From Branchiostoma floridae (taxonomy: Eukaryota; Chordata; Leptocardii; Amphioxiformes; Branchiostomatidae), in NCBI RefSeq assembly GCF_000003815.2, contig NC_049983.1, positions 8,641,598-8,703,837 on the forward strand: a stretch of DNA of 62,240 bases, given 5' to 3'. Below, piece by piece: positions 31,060-45,917 of this stretch (position 1 is the stretch's first letter; each line of letters starts with the position of its first letter). The translations under genes and the position numbers were made by a program. The notes beneath the pieces were generated by a model that was not told where the DNA came from, did not search any database, and worked only from the letters and a program-made list of their open reading frames with translations.

Positions 31060-32013
31060 TTTTTTTGCGACTAAAATGACCGAGTGGGGTCCAAACGGAC
31101 CCCAAAATGTTTTGTTCATAAAACCTCAGTACCATTTCTTATCGGCGATCATTGTATATACATTGCTTTGTCAATGTAAGAGGAAGATTTTGAGATGTTA
31201 AGGTGTTGCTAATTCCAACTCATTATCATAATTTATGCAAAAGTTCAGAAGGACCACGTTTTGCACTAAACCTATTCTGACCAGATAGGGGAATTTTGAG
31301 GCCCTCAGGATCATTTATGTCGCATAACTCATGAACGGCTAGAGCTAAAGCTACGAAACTTGGTAATTTATCACAAAATATTGTTTGCTAAAGTTTTTGG
31401 TCAATAAAGTAAGTTTATCATTTTTGGGGGTTGCCATGGCAACCATATTCTGACAGGCATATTTTTGCCAAAATTTGACAATTTCAATTTTAACAAGGTT
31501 TTCTCGGTAAACTACACCTGTTTTCTGACAACAATTAAATTCTATGAAATTCAATGTAATTTTCATGACTTAACATTTATAATTTATGCTAATTTCATGA
31601 CGTCATTTGTCAAAATCCAAGATGGCCGCCCTGATTAGGCAAATGACGTCATAATGTCGTCACATTACATGTTGATGACACCGAAATTTTTGTGATGATT
31701 AAGGTTTACATTCATATTATTGTCTAAAAGTTTGGTAGTCATACTGTAAGTGGTTAAGGAGTTAGCCTCCAAAGTTTGTTTTAAAAATTGCACATTTTTG
31801 CTGGGGTCCGTTTGGACCCCAGAGGGACTGAACACAAACTTTCTTTATAATTTCCACATTATTGTACCAATCTTTGCGAAAACGTAGGAGAAGGTATAAA
31901 ACATATTGACTGACAAAGTCACGGAAGGATTTTTTCTTCAGATCAAAAATGTTCAAATGGCACTTCAAAATGTACGCCTGGGGTCCAAATGGACCCCACT
32001 CGGGTGTTTGAGG
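31060..32013. mobile_element. Insertion in the satellite with palindromic GGGGTCC ends
   Basis: The satellite stops after GCGAACCCTT near 31060 and resumes at TTAATATAGGACTTCC at 32014. Both ends of the insert carry GAGTGGGGTCC-A-GGACCCC in inverted orientation (31080-31105 and 31979-32000). An internal copy of GGGGTCCGTTTGGACCCC lies at 31803-31820. The right end reads GGTGTTTGAGGG|TTAA; the TTAA target and CCCT-type terminus fit a non-autonomous piggyBac-like element. The left end lacks a clean TTAA, so it may be damaged. No transposase is present. Confidence 0.6.
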
Positions 32014-34392
32014 GTTAATATAGGACTTCCAAAATTACAAACAAAGTGTGCGTTATTTTCAACACTTGAATATCATACTAAAACATTTGGGCAGAATGTA
32101 GAAAGTTATTTGAGTACCAAAAATTGCTTTGTGACTTTTCTATACACGAATGAAAGGCTCACCTGGGGGGTAACCGCTAACGCTAAGCGAACCCTTCGGT
32201 AACCGCTAAAAAGCGACCCCTTACAATTGGACTTCCAAACTTTCAATCAAAGTGTGCGTTACTTTCAACACTTGAATATCATAGTAAAACCCTTGGGCAG
32301 AAGGTAGAAAATTATTTGAGTACCAAAAATTGCTTTGTGACTTTTCTATACACGAATGAAAGGCTCACCTGGGGGGTAACCGCTAACGCTAAGAGAACCC
32401 TTCGGTAACCGCAAAAAGCGACCCCTTACAATTGGACTTCCAAATTTTCAAACAAAGTGTGCGTTACTTTCAACACTTGAATATCATAGTAAAACCCTTG
32501 GGCAGAAGGTAGAAAGTTATTTGAGTACCAAAAATTACTTTGTGACTTTTCTACACACGAATGAAAGGCTCACCTGGGGGGTAAACGCTAACGCTAAGCG
32601 AACCCTTCGGTAACCGCAAAAAGTGAACCATTACGATTGGAATTCCAAAATTTCGAACACAGTGTGCGTTACTTTTAACACTTGAATATCATAGTAAAAC
32701 ATTTGGGCAGAAGGCAGAAAGTTATTTGAGTACCAAAAATTACTTTGTGACTTTTCTGCACACGAATGAAAGGCTCACCTGGGGGGTAACCGCTAACGCT
32801 AAGCGAACCCTTCGGTAACCGCAAAAAGTGAACCCTTACGATAGGACTTCCAAAATTTCGAACACAGTGTGCGTTACTTTTAGCACTTGAATATCATAGT
32901 AAAACATTTGGGAAAAAGGCAGAAAGTTATTTGAGTACCAAAAATTACTTTGTGACTTTTCTACACGCGAATGAAAGGCTCACCTAGGTGCTAACTGCTA
33001 ACGCTAAGCGAACCTTCCGTAATCGCAAAAAGCAAACCCTTAATATAGGACTTCCAAAATTTCAAACAAAGTGTGCGTTACTTTCAACACTTGAATATCA
33101 TAGTAAAACATTTGGGCAGAATGTAGAAAGTTATTTGAGTACCAAAAATTGCTTTGTGACTTTTCTATACACGAATGAAAGGCTCACCTGGGGGGTAACC
33201 GCAAACGCTAAACGAACCCTTCGGTAACCGCAAAAAGCGACCCCTTACAATTGGACTTCCAAACTTTCAATCAAAGTGTGCGTTACTTTCAACACTTGAA
33301 TATCATAGTAAAACCCTTGGGCAGAAGGTAGAAAATTATTTGAGTACCAAAAATTGCTTTGTGACTTTTCTATACACGAATGAAAGGCTCACCTGGGGGG
33401 TAACCGCTAACGCTAAGAGAACCCTTCGGTAACCGCAAAAAGCGACCCCTTACGATTGGACTTCCAAAATTTCAAACAAAGTGTGCGTTACTTTCAACAC
33501 TTGAATATCATAGTAAAACCCTTGGGCTGAAGGTAGAAAGTTATTTGAGTACCAAAAATTGCTTTGTGACTTTTCTACACACGAATGAAAGGCTCACCTG
33601 GGGGGTAACCGCTAACGCTAAGCGAACCCTTCGGTAACTGCAAAAAGCGAACTCTTACGATTGGACTTCCAAAATTTCAAACAAAGTATGCGTTAGTTTC
33701 AACACTCAAATATCATAGTTAACCCCTTGGGCCGAATGTAAAAAGTTATTTGAGTACCAAGAATTACTTTGTGACTTTTCTGCCTCCGAATAAAAGCCTC
33801 ACCTGGGGGTAACCGCTAACGCTAGGCGAACCCTTCGGAAACCGCAAAAAGTGAACCCTTACGATAGGACTTCCAAAATTTCAAAAAAGTGTGCGTTACT
33901 TTCAACACTTGAATATCATAGTAAAACCCTTGGGCAGAAGGTAGAAAGTTATTTGAGTACCAAAAATTACTTTGTGACTTATCTACACGCGAATGAAAGG
34001 CTCACCTGGGGGGTAACCGCTAACGCTAAGCGAACCCTTTGGTAATCGCAAAAAGCAAACCCTTAATATAGGACTTCCAAAATTTCAAACAAAGTGTGCG
34101 TTACTTTCAACACTTGAATATCATAGTAAAACATTTGGGCAGAATGTAGAAAGTTATTTGAGTACCAAAAATTGCTTTGTGACTTTTCTATACACGAATG
34201 AAAGGCTCACCTGGGGGGTAACCGCTATCGCTAAGCGAACCCTTCGGTAACCGCAAAAAGCGACCCCTTACAATTGGACTTCCAAATTTTCAAACAAAGT
34301 GTGCGTTACTTTCAACACTTGAATATCATAGTAAAACCCTTGGGCAGAAGGTAGAAAGTTATTTGAGTACCAAAAATTACTTTGTGACTTTT

Positions 34393-34850
34393 CTACAAAC
34401 GAATGAAAGGCTCACCTGGGGGGTAAACGCTAACGCTAAGCGAACCCTTCGGTAACCGCAAAAAGAAACTTCTTACGATAGGACTTCCAAAATTTCAAAC
34501 AAAGTGTGCGTTACTTTCAACACTTGGATATCATAGTAAAACCCTTGGCCAGAAGATAGAAAGTTATTTGAGTACCAAAAATTACTTTGTGACTTTTCTG
34601 CACACGAATGAAAGGCTAACCTGGGGGGGTAACCGCTAACGCCGAGCGAACCCTTCGGAAACCGCAAAAAGTGAACCCTTACGATTGGACTTACAAATTT
34701 TCAACCAAAATGTGCGTTACTTTCAATACTTGAATATCATAGTAAAACCCTTGGGCTGAAGGTAGAAAGTTATTTGAGTACCAAAAATTACATTGTGACT
34801 TTTGTAGACACAAATGAAAGGCTCGCCTGGGGGGTAACCGCTAATGCTAA
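34393..34850 (+). repeat. Higher-order segment marker (CTACAAACG / TTCTTACGATAGG)
   Basis: A distinctive pair of units (CTACAAACGAATG, GTAAACGCTAACG, AAAGAAACTTCTTACG, ACACTTGGATATC, TTGGCCAGAAGATAG) recurs at 34393, 35829, 36949 and 39846. The first two are 1436 bp apart (seven units) and nearly identical, showing duplication of multi-unit blocks. Confidence 0.85.
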
Positions 34851-36739
34851 ATGAACCTTTCGGTAACCGCAACAAGCGACCCCTTACGATTGCATTTACA
34901 AATTTTCAAACAAAATGTGCGTTACTTTCAACACTTGAATATCATAGTAAAACACGTTGGATGAAGGTAGAAAGTTATTTGAGTACCAAAAATTACTTTG
35001 TGACTTTTCTAGACACGAATGAAAGGCTCACCTGAGGGGTAACCGCTAACGCTAAATGAACCTTTCGGTAACCGCAAAAAGCGACCCCTTACGATTAGAT
35101 CTACAAATTTTCAAAGAAAATGCGCGTTACTTTCAACACTTGAATATCATAGTAAAACGCGTTGGCAGAAGGTAGAAAGTTATTTGAGTACCAAAAATTA
35201 CTTTGTGACTTTTCTAGACACGAATGAAAGGCTCACCTGGGGGGTAACCGCTAACGCTAAATGAACCTTTCGGTAAGCGCAACAAGCGACCCCTTACGAT
35301 TGGATTTACAAATTTTCAAACAAAATGTGCGTTACTTTCAACACTTGAATATCATAGTAAAACCCGTTGGCAGAAGGTAGAAAGTTATTTGAGTACCAAA
35401 AATTACTTTGTGACTTTTGTAGACACAAATGAAAGGCTCGCCTGGGGGGTAACCGCTAACGCTAAATGAACCTTTCGGTAAAGCAAAAAGCGACTCCTTT
35501 CGATTGGACTTTCAAATTTTCAAATAAAATGTGCGTTACTTTCAACACTTGAATATCATAGTTAAACACGTTGGCAGAAGGTAGAAAGTTATTTGAGTAC
35601 CCAAAATTTATTTTGTGACTTTTCTAGACACGAATGAAAGGCTCACCTGCGTGGTAATCGCTAACGCTAAATGAACCTTTCGGTAACCGCAAAAAGCGAC
35701 CACTTACGATTGGACTTACAAATTTTCAAACAAAATGTGCGTTACTTTCCACACTTGAATATCATAGTAAAACACGTTGGCAGAAGGTAGAAAGTTATTT
35801 GAGTACCAAAAATTACTTTGTGACTTTTCTACAAACGAATGAAAGGCTCACCTGGGGGGTAAACGCTAACGCTAAGCGAACCCTTCGGTAACCGCAAAAA
35901 GAAACTTCTTACGATAGGACTTCCAAAATTTCAAACAAAGTGTGCGTTACTTTCAACACTTGGATATCATAGTAAAACCCTTGGCCAGAAGATAGAAAGT
36001 TATTTGAGTACCAAAAATTACTTTGTGACTTTTCTGCACACGAATGAAAGGCTAACCTGGGGGGGTAACCGCTAACGCCGAGCGAACCCTTCGGAAACCG
36101 CAAAAAGTGAACCCTTACGATTGGACTTACAAATTTTCAACCAAAATGTGCGTTACTTTCAATACTTGAATATCATAGTAAAACCCTTGGGCTGAAGGTA
36201 GAAAGTTATTTGAGTACCAAAAATTACATTGTGACTTTTGTAGACACAAATGAAAGGCTCGCCTGGGGGGTAACCGCTAATGCTAAATGAACCTTTCGGT
36301 AACCGCAACAAGCGCCCCCTTACGATTGGACTTACAAATTTTCAAACAAAATGTGCGTTACTTTCAACACTTGAATATCATAGTAAAACACGTTGGCAGA
36401 AGGTAGAAAGTTATTTGAGTACCAAAAATTACTTTGTGACTTTTCTAGACACGAATGAAAGGCTCACCTGGGGGTTAACCGCTAATGCTGAATGAACCTT
36501 TCGGGAACCGCAACAAGCGACCCCTTACGATTGGACTTACAAATTTTCAACCAAAATGTGCGTTACTTTCAACACTTGAATATCATAGTAAAACACGTTG
36601 GATGAAGGTAGAAAGTTATTTGAGTACCAAAAATTACTTTGTGACTTTTGTAGACACAAATGAAAGGCTCGCCTGGGGGTAACCGCTAACGCTAAATGAA
36701 CCTTTCGGTAACTGCTAAAAGCGACCCCTTACGATTGGA

Positions 36740-36839
36740 NNNNNNNNNNNNNNNNNNNNNNNNNNNNNNNNNNNNNNNNNNNNNNNNNNNNNNNNNNNNN
36801 NNNNNNNNNNNNNNNNNNNNNNNNNNNNNNNNNNNNNNN
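36740..36839. other. Assembly gap, 100 N
   Basis: A run of exactly 100 N, usually a placeholder for unknown length. Confidence 0.99.
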
Positions 36840-38270
36840 ACCAATTTTCAACAAATGTGCGTTACTTTCCACACTTGAATATCATAGTAAAACACGTTGG
36901 CAGAAGGTAGAAAGTTATTTGAGTACCAAAAATTACTTTGTGACTTTTCTACAAACGAATGAAAGGCTCACCTTGGGGGTAAACGCTAACGCTAAGCGAA
37001 CCCTTCGGTAACCGCAAAAAGAAACTTCTTACGATAGGACTTCCAAAATTTCAAACAAAGTGTGCGTTACTTTCAACACTTGGATATCATAGTAAAACCC
37101 TTGGCCAGAAGATAGAAAGTAATTTGAGTACCAAAAATTACTTTGTGACTTTTCTGCACACGAATGAAAGGCTAACCTGGGGGGGTAACCGCTAACGCTG
37201 AGCGAACCCTTCGGAAACCGCAAAAAGTGAACCCTTACGATAGGACTTCCAAATATTCAAACAAAGTGTGCGTTACTTTCAACACTTGAATAAAATAGTA
37301 AAACATTTGGGCAGAAGGTAGAAAGTTATTTGAGTACCTAAAATTGCTTTGTGACTGTTCTATACACGAATGAAAGGCTCACCTGGGGGGTAACCGCAAA
37401 CGCTAAGAGAACCCTTCGGTAACCGCAAAAAGCGACCCCTTACAATTGGACTTCCAAAATTTTGAACAAAGTCTGCGTTACTTTCAACACTTGAATATCA
37501 TGGTAAAACCCTTGGACAGAAGGTAGAAAGTTATTTGAGTACCAAAAATTACTTTGTGACTTTTCTGCACACGAATGAAAGGCTCACCTGGGGGGTAACC
37601 GCTAACGCTAAATGAACCTTTCGGTAACCGCAAAAACCGACCCCTTACGATTGGACTTACAAATTTTCAAACAAAATGTGCGTTACTTTCCACACTTGAA
37701 TATCATAGTAAAACACGTTGGCAGAAGATAGAAAGTTATTTGAGTACCAAAAATTACTTTGTGACTTTTCCAGACACGAATGAAAGGCTCACCTGGGGGG
37801 TAACCGCTAACGCTAAATGAACCTTTCGGTAACCGCTAACGCTAAGAGAACCCTTCGGTAACCGCAACAAGCGACCCCTTACGATTGGACTTACAAATTT
37901 TCAAACAAAATGTGCGTTACTTTCCACACTTGAATATCATAGTAAAACACGTTGGATGAAGGTAGAAAGTTATTTTAGTACCAAAAATTACTTTGTGACT
38001 TTTGTAGACACAAATGAAAGGCTCGCCTGGGGGGTAACCGCTAACGCTAAATGAACCTTTCGATAAAGCAAAAAGCGACCCCTTACGATTGGACTTACAA
38101 ATTTTCAAACAAAATGTCCGTTACTTTCCACACTTGAATATCATAGTAAAACACGTTGGATGAAGGTAGAAAGTTATTTTAGTACCAAAAATTACTTTGT
38201 GACTTTTGTAGACACAAATGAAAGGCCCACCTGGGGGGTAACCGCTACAATAAATGAACCTTTCGGTAAC

Positions 38271-38712
38271 NNNNNNNNNNNNNNNNNNNNNNNNNNNNNN
38301 NNNNNNNNNNNNNNNNNNNNNNNNNNNNNNNNNNNNNNNNNNNNNNNNNNNNNNNNNNNNNNNNNNNNNNNNNNNNNNNNNNNNNNNNNNNNNNNNNNNN
38401 NNNNNNNNNNNNNNNNNNNNNNNNNNNNNNNNNNNNNNNNNNNNNNNNNNNNNNNNNNNNNNNNNNNNNNNNNNNNNNNNNNNNNNNNNNNNNNNNNNNN
38501 NNNNNNNNNNNNNNNNNNNNNNNNNNNNNNNNNNNNNNNNNNNNNNNNNNNNNNNNNNNNNNNNNNNNNNNNNNNNNNNNNNNNNNNNNNNNNNNNNNNN
38601 NNNNNNNNNNNNNNNNNNNNNNNNNNNNNNNNNNNNNNNNNNNNNNNNNNNNNNNNNNNNNNNNNNNNNNNNNNNNNNNNNNNNNNNNNNNNNNNNNNNN
38701 NNNNNNNNNNNN
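38271..38712. other. Assembly gap, 442 N
   Basis: A sized gap with satellite on both sides. Confidence 0.99.
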
Positions 38713-41700
38713 AATTTTCAAACAAAATGTGCGTTACTTTCAACACTTGAATATCATAGTAAAACACGTTGGCAGAAGGTAGAAAGTAATTTGAGTACCA
38801 AAAATTACTTTTTGACTTTTCTACACACGAATGAAAGGCTCACATTGGGGGTAACTGCTAACGCTAAATGAACCTTTCGGTAACCGCAACAAGCGACCCC
38901 TTACGATTGGACTTACAAATTTTCCAAGAAAATGTGCGTTACTTTCAACACTTCAATATCATAGCAAAACACGTTGGCAGAAGGTAGAAAGTTATTTGAG
39001 TACCAAAAATTACTTTGTGACTTTTGTAGACACAAATGAAAGGCTCGCCTGGGGGTAACCACTAACGCTAAATGAACCTTTCGGTAACCGCAAAAAGCGA
39101 CCCCTTACGATTGGATTTACAAATTTTCAAATAAAATGTGCGTTACTTTCAACACTTGAATATCATAGTAAAACACGTTGGCAGAAGGTAGAAAGTTATT
39201 TGAGTACCAAAAATTACTTTGTGACTTTTCTAGACACAAATGAAAGGCTCGCCTGGGGGGTAACCGCTAATGCTAAATGAACCTTACGGGAACCGCAAAA
39301 AGCGACCCCTTACGATTGGACTTACAAATTTTCAAACGATATGTGCGTTACTTTCAACACTTGAATATCATAGTAAAACACGTTGGATGAAGGTAGAAAG
39401 TTATTTGAGTACCAAAAATTACTTTGTGACTTTTCTACACACGAATGAAAGGCTCACCTGGGGGGTAATTTCTAACGCTAAGTGAACCCTTCGGTAACCG
39501 CAAAAAGAGACCCCTTACGATTTGACTTACAAATTTTCAACCAAAATGTGCGTTACTTTCAACACTTGAATATCATAGTAAAACACGTTGGCAGAAGGTA
39601 GAAAGTTATTTGAGTACCAAAAATTTATTTTGTGACTTTTCTAGACACGAATGAAAGGCTCACCTGCGTGGTAACCGCTAACGCTAAATGAACCTTTCGG
39701 TAACCGCAAAAAGCGACCACTTACGATTGGACTTACAAATTTTCAAACAAAATGTGCGTTACTTTCCACACTTGAATATCATAGTAAAACACGTTGGCAG
39801 AAGGTAGAAAGTTATTTGAGTACCAAAAATTACTTTGTGACTTTTCTACAAACGAATGAAAGGCTCACCTTGGGGGTAAACGCTAACGCTAAGCGAACCC
39901 TTCGGTAACCGCAAAAAGAAACTTCTTACGATAGGACTTCCAAAATTTCAAACAATGTGTGCGTTACTTTCAACACTTGGATATCATAGTAAAACCCTTG
40001 GAAAGAAGATAGAAAGTAATTTGAGTACCAAAAATTACTTTGTGACTTTTCTGCACACGAATGAAAGGCTAACCTGGGGGGGTAACCGCTAACGCTGAGC
40101 GAACCCTTCGGAAACCGCAAAAAGTGAACCCTTACGATAGGACTTCCAAATATTCAAACAAAGTGTGCGTTACTTTCAACACTTGAATATAATAGTAAAA
40201 CATTTGGGCAGAAGGTAGAAAGTTATTTGAGTACCTAAAATTGCTTTGTGACTGTTCTATACACGAATGAAAGGCTCACCTGGGGGGTAACCGCAAACGC
40301 TAAGAGAACCCTTCGGTAACCGCAAAAAGCGACCCCTTACAATTGGACTTCCAAAATTTTGAACAAAGTCTGCGTTACTTTCAACACTTGAATATCATGG
40401 TAAAACCCTTGGACAGAAGGTAGAAAGTTATTTGAGTACCAAAAATTACTTTGTGACTTTTCTGCACACGAATGAAAGGCTCACCTGGGGGTAACCGCTA
40501 ACGCTAAGCGAACCCTTCGGTAACCGCAAAAAGAGACCCCTTTTCATTGGACTTACAAATTTTCAACCAAAATGTTCGTTACTTTCCACACTTGAATATC
40601 ATAGTAAAACACGTTGGCAGAAGGTAGAAAGTTATTTGAGTACCAAAAATTACTTGGTGACTTTTCTAGACACGAATGAAAGGCTCACCTGGGTGGTAAC
40701 GGCTAACGCTAAATGAACCTTTCGGTAACCGCAAAAAGCGACCCCTTACGATTGGACTTACAAATTTTCAAACAAAATGTCCGTTACTTTCCACACTTGA
40801 ATATCATAGTAAAACACGTTGGATGAAGGTAGAGAGTTATTTGAGTACCAAAAATTACTTTGTGACTTTTCTAGACACGAATGAAAGGCCCACCTGGGGG
40901 GTAACCGCTACAATAAATGAACCTTTCGGTAACCGCAAAAAGCGAACCCTTACGATTGGACTTACAGATTTTCAAGCAAAATGTGCGTGACTTTCAATAC
41001 ATGAATATCATAGTAAAACACGTTGGATGAAGGTAGAAAGTTATTTGAGTACCAAAAATTACTTTGTGACTTTTGTAGACACAAATGAAAGGCTCGCCTG
41101 GGGGGTAACTGCTAATGCTAAATGAACCTTTCGGTAACCGCAACAAGCGACCCCTTACGATTGGATTTACAAATTTTCAACCAAAATGTGCGTTACTTTC
41201 AACACTTGAATATCATAGTAAAACACGTTGGCAGAAGGTAGAAAGTTATTCGAGTACCAAAATTACTTTGTGACTTTTCTCGACACGAATGAAAGGCTCA
41301 CCTGGGGGGTAACCACTAACGCTAAATGAACCTTTCGGTAACCGCAACAGATGACCCCTTACGATTGGACTTACAAATTTTCAAACAAAATGTGCGTTAC
41401 TTTCAACACTTGAATATCATAGTAAAACACGTTGGCAGAAGGTAGAAAGTAATTTGAGTACCAAAAATTACTTTTTGACTTTTCTACACACGAATGAAAG
41501 GCTCACATTGGGGGTAACCGCTAACGCTAAATGAACCTTTCGGTAACCGCAACAAGCGACCCCTTACGATTGGACTTACAAATTTTCCAAGAAAATGTGC
41601 GTTACTTTCAACACTTCAATATCATAGCAAAACACGTTGGCAGAAGGTAGAAAGTTATTTGAGTACCAAAAATTACTTTGTGACTTTTCTAGACACGAAT

Positions 41701-41714
41701 GAAAGGCTCACCTG

Positions 41715-42970
41715 GGGGGTAATTTCTAACGCTAAGCGAACCCTTCGGTAACCGCAAAAAGCGAACACTTACGATTGGACTTCCAAAATTTCAAACAAAG
41801 TATGCGTTAGTTTCAACACTCAAAAATCATAGTTAACCCCTTGGGCAGGTTGTAGAAAGTTATTTGAGTACCAAAAATTACTTTGTGACTTTTCTGCCTC
41901 CGAATAAAAGCCTCACCTGGGGGTAACCGCTAACGCTAGGCGAACCCTTCGGAAACCGCAAAAAGTGAACCCTTACGATAGGACTTCCAAAATTTCAAAA
42001 AAGTGTGCGTTACTTTCGACACTTGAATATCATAGTAAAACCCTTGGGCAGAAGGTAGAAAGTTATTTGAGTACCAAAAATTACTTTGTGACTTATCTAC
42101 ACGCGAATGAAAGGCTCACCTTGGGGGGGGGGTGTAACCGCTAACGCTAAGCGAACCCTTCGGTAATCGCAAAAAGCAAACCCATAATATAGGACTTCCA
42201 AAATTTCAAACAAAGTGTGCGTTACTTTGAACACTTGAATATCATAGTAAAACATTTGGGCAGAATGTAGAAAGTTATTTGAGTACCAAAAATTACTTTG
42301 TGACTTTTCTGCACACGAATGAAAGGCTCACATGGGGGGTAACCGCTAACGCTAAGCGAACCCTTCGGTAACCGCAAAAAATGAACCCTTACGATAGGAC
42401 TTCCAAAATTTCAAACAAAGTGTGCGTTACTTTGAACACTTGAATCTCATAGTAAAACCCTTGGGCAGACGGATGAAAGTTATTTGAGTACCATCAATTA
42501 TTTTCTGACTTTTTTACACACGGATGAAAGGCTCCCCTGGGGGTAACCGCTAACGCTAAGCGAACCCTTCGGTAACCGAAAAAAGCGACCCCTTATGATA
42601 GGACTTCCAAAATTTCAAACAAAGTGTGCGTTAGTTTCAACACTCAAATATCATAGTAAACCCCTTGGGCAGGTTGTAGAAAGTTATTTGAGTACCAAAA
42701 TTACTTTGTGACTTTTCTGCACATGAATGAAAGGCTCACCTGGGGGGTAACCGCTGACGCTGGGCGAACCCTTCGGTAACTGCAAAAAGCGAACTCTTAC
42801 GATTGGACTTCCAAAATTTCAAACAAAGTGTGCGTTACGTTCAACACTTGAATATCATAGTAAAACCCTTGGGCAGAAGGTAGAAAGTTATTTGAGTACC
42901 AAAAATTACTTTGTGACTTTTCTGCACACGAATGAAAGGCTCACCTGGGGGGTAACCGCTAACGCTAAGC
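41715..42970 (+). repeat. Higher-order block, copy 1
   Basis: Diagnostic variants in order are AAGCGAACACTTACG, AACACTCAAAAATCATAG, TCTGCCTCCGAATAAAAGC, a G-run with GTGTAACC (42120), ACGGATGAAAGTTATTTG with ACCATCAATTATTTTC, and TGCACATGAATG. The same ordered set recurs at 45918-47375. Confidence 0.88.
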
Positions 42971-43358
42971 GAACCCTTCGGTAACCGCAAAAAGCGAACA
43001 CTTACGATTGGACTTCCAAAATTTCAAACAAAGTATGCGTTAGTTTCAACACTCAAAAATCATAGTTAACCCCTTGGGCAGGTTGTAGAAAGTTATTTGA
43101 GTACCAAAAATTACTTTGTGACTTTTCTGCCTCCGAATAAAAGCCTCACCTGGGGGTAACCGCTAACGCTAGGCGAACCCTTCGGAAACCGCAAAAAGTG
43201 AACCCTTACGATAGGACTTCCAAAATTTCAAAAAAGTGTGCGTTACTTTCGACACTTGAATATCATAGTAAAACCCTTGGGCAGAAGGTAGAAAGTTATT
43301 TGAGTACCAAAAATTACTTTGTGACTTATCTACACGCGAATGAAAGGCTCACCTTGGG

Positions 43359-43458
43359 NNNNNNNNNNNNNNNNNNNNNNNNNNNNNNNNNNNNNNNNNN
43401 NNNNNNNNNNNNNNNNNNNNNNNNNNNNNNNNNNNNNNNNNNNNNNNNNNNNNNNNNN
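43359..43458. other. Assembly gap, 100 N
   Basis: 100-N placeholder. The unit to its right (GCTAAAGCTAAAGCTAACCTACGG) is unusually diverged from the array consensus. Confidence 0.99.
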
Positions 43459-44275
43459 CCGCTAAAGCTAAAGCTAACCTACGGGAAACGCAAAAAGCCA
43501 ACCCATTACGATTGGACTTCCAAAATGTCAAACAAAGTGTGCGTTACTTTGAACACTTGAATATCATAGTAAAACATTTGGGCAGAATGTAGAAAGTTAT
43601 TTGAGTACCAAAAATTACTTTGTGACTTTTCTGCACACGAATGAAAGGCTCACCTGGGGGGTAACCGCTAACGCTAAGCGAACCATTCGGTAACCGCAAA
43701 AAAATGACCCATTACGATTGGAATTCCAAAATTTCAAACAAAGTGTGCGTTACTTTCAACACTTGAATATCATAGTAAAACACGTTGGATGAAGGTAGAA
43801 AGTTATTTGAGTACCAAAAATTACTTTGTGACTTTTCTAGACACGAATGAAAGGCTCACCTGGGTGGTACCCGCTAACGCTAAATGAACCTTTCGGTAAC
43901 CGCAAAAAGCGACCCCTTACGATTGGATTTACAAATTTTCAAACAAAATGTGCGTTACTTTCAACACTTGAATATCATAGTAAAACACGTTGGCAGAAGG
44001 TAGAAAGTTATTTGAGTACCAAAAATTACTTTGTGACTTTTCTAGACACGACTGAAAGGCTCACCTGGGGGGTAACCGCTAACGCTAAATGAACCTTTCG
44101 GTAACCGCAACAAGCGACCCCTTACGATTGGACTTACAAATTTTCAAACAAAATGTGCGTTACTTTCAACACTTGAATATCATAGTAAAACACGTTGGCA
44201 GAAGGCAGAAAGTTATTTGAGTACCAAAAATTACTTTGTGACTTTTCTAGACACGAATGAAAGGCTCACCTGGGT

Positions 44276-44475
44276 NNNNNNNNNNNNNNNNNNNNNNNNN
44301 NNNNNNNNNNNNNNNNNNNNNNNNNNNNNNNNNNNNNNNNNNNNNNNNNNNNNNNNNNNNNNNNNNNNNNNNNNNNNNNNNNNNNNNNNNNNNNNNNNNN
44401 NNNNNNNNNNNNNNNNNNNNNNNNNNNNNNNNNNNNNNNNNNNNNNNNNNNNNNNNNNNNNNNNNNNNNNNNNNN
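44276..44475. other. Assembly gap, 200 N
   Basis: Run of N inside the satellite, both edges in the CCTGGG part of a unit, consistent with one collapsed or missing unit. Confidence 0.99.
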
Positions 44476-45917
44476 TGGGGGGGTAACCGCTAATGCTAAA
44501 TGAACCTTTCGGTAACTTCTAAAAGCGACCCCTTACGATTGGATTTACACATTTTCAACCCAAATGTGCGTTACTTTCAACACTTGAATATCATAGTAAA
44601 ACACGTTGGCAGAAGGTAGAAAGTTATTTGAGTACCAAAAATTACTTTGTGACTTTTCTAGACACAAATGAAAGGCTCGCCTGGGGGGTAACCGCTAACG
44701 CTAAATGAACCTTTCGGTAACCGCAACAAGCGACCCCTTACGATTGGACTTACAAATTTTCAAACAAAATGTGCGTTACTTTCAACACTTGAATATCATA
44801 GTAAAACACGTTGGCAGAAGGTAGAAAGTTATTTGAGTACCAAGAATTACTTTTTGACTTTTCTAGACACGACTGAAAGGCTCACCTGGCTGGTAACCGC
44901 TAACGCTAAATGAACCTTTCGGTAACCGCAAAAAGCGACCCCTTACGATTGGACTTACAAATTTTCAACCAAAATGTGCGTTACTTTCCACACTTGAATA
45001 TCATATTAAAACACGTTGGCAGAAGGTAGAAAGTTATTTGAGTACCAAAAATTACTTTGTGACTTTTCTAGACACGAATGAAAGGTTCACCTGGGGGGTA
45101 ACCGCTAACGCTAAATGAACCTTTCGGTAACCGCAACAAGCGACCCCTTACGATTGGACTTACAAATTTTCAAACAAAATGTGCGTTACTTTCAACACTT
45201 GAATATCATAGTAAAACACGTTGGCAGAAGGCAGAAAGTTATTTGAGTACCAAAAATTACTTTGTGACTTTTGTAGACACAAATGAAAGGCTCGCCTGGG
45301 GGGTAACCGCTAACGCTAAATGAACCTTTCGGTAACCGCAAAAAGCGACCCCTTACGATTGGACTTACAAATTTTCAAACAAAATGTGCGTTACTCTCCA
45401 CATTTGAATATCATAGTAAAGTACGTTGGCAGAAGGTAGAAAGTTATTTGAGTACCAAAAATTACTTTGTGACTTTTCTGCACACGAATGAAAGGCTCAC
45501 CTGGGGGGTAACCGCTAACGCTAGGCGAACCCTTCGGAAACCGCAAAAAGTGAACCCTTATGAAAGGACTTCCAAAATTTCGAACAAAGTGTGCGTTACT
45601 TTCAACACTTGAATATCATAGTAAAACCCTTGGGCAGAAGGTAGAAAGTTATTTGAGCACCAAAAATTACTTTGTGACTTATCTACACGCGAATGAAAGG
45701 CTCACCTGGGGGGTAACCGCTAACGCTAAGCGAACCCTTCGGTAACGGCAAAAAGCGACCTCTTACGATTGGACTTCCAAATTTCAAACAAAGTGTGCGT
45801 TACGTTCAACACTTGAATATCATAGTAAAACCCTTGGGCAGAAGGTAGAAAGTTATTTGAGTACCAAAAATTACTTTGTGACTTTTCTGCACACGAATGA
45901 AAGGCTCACCTGGGGGG

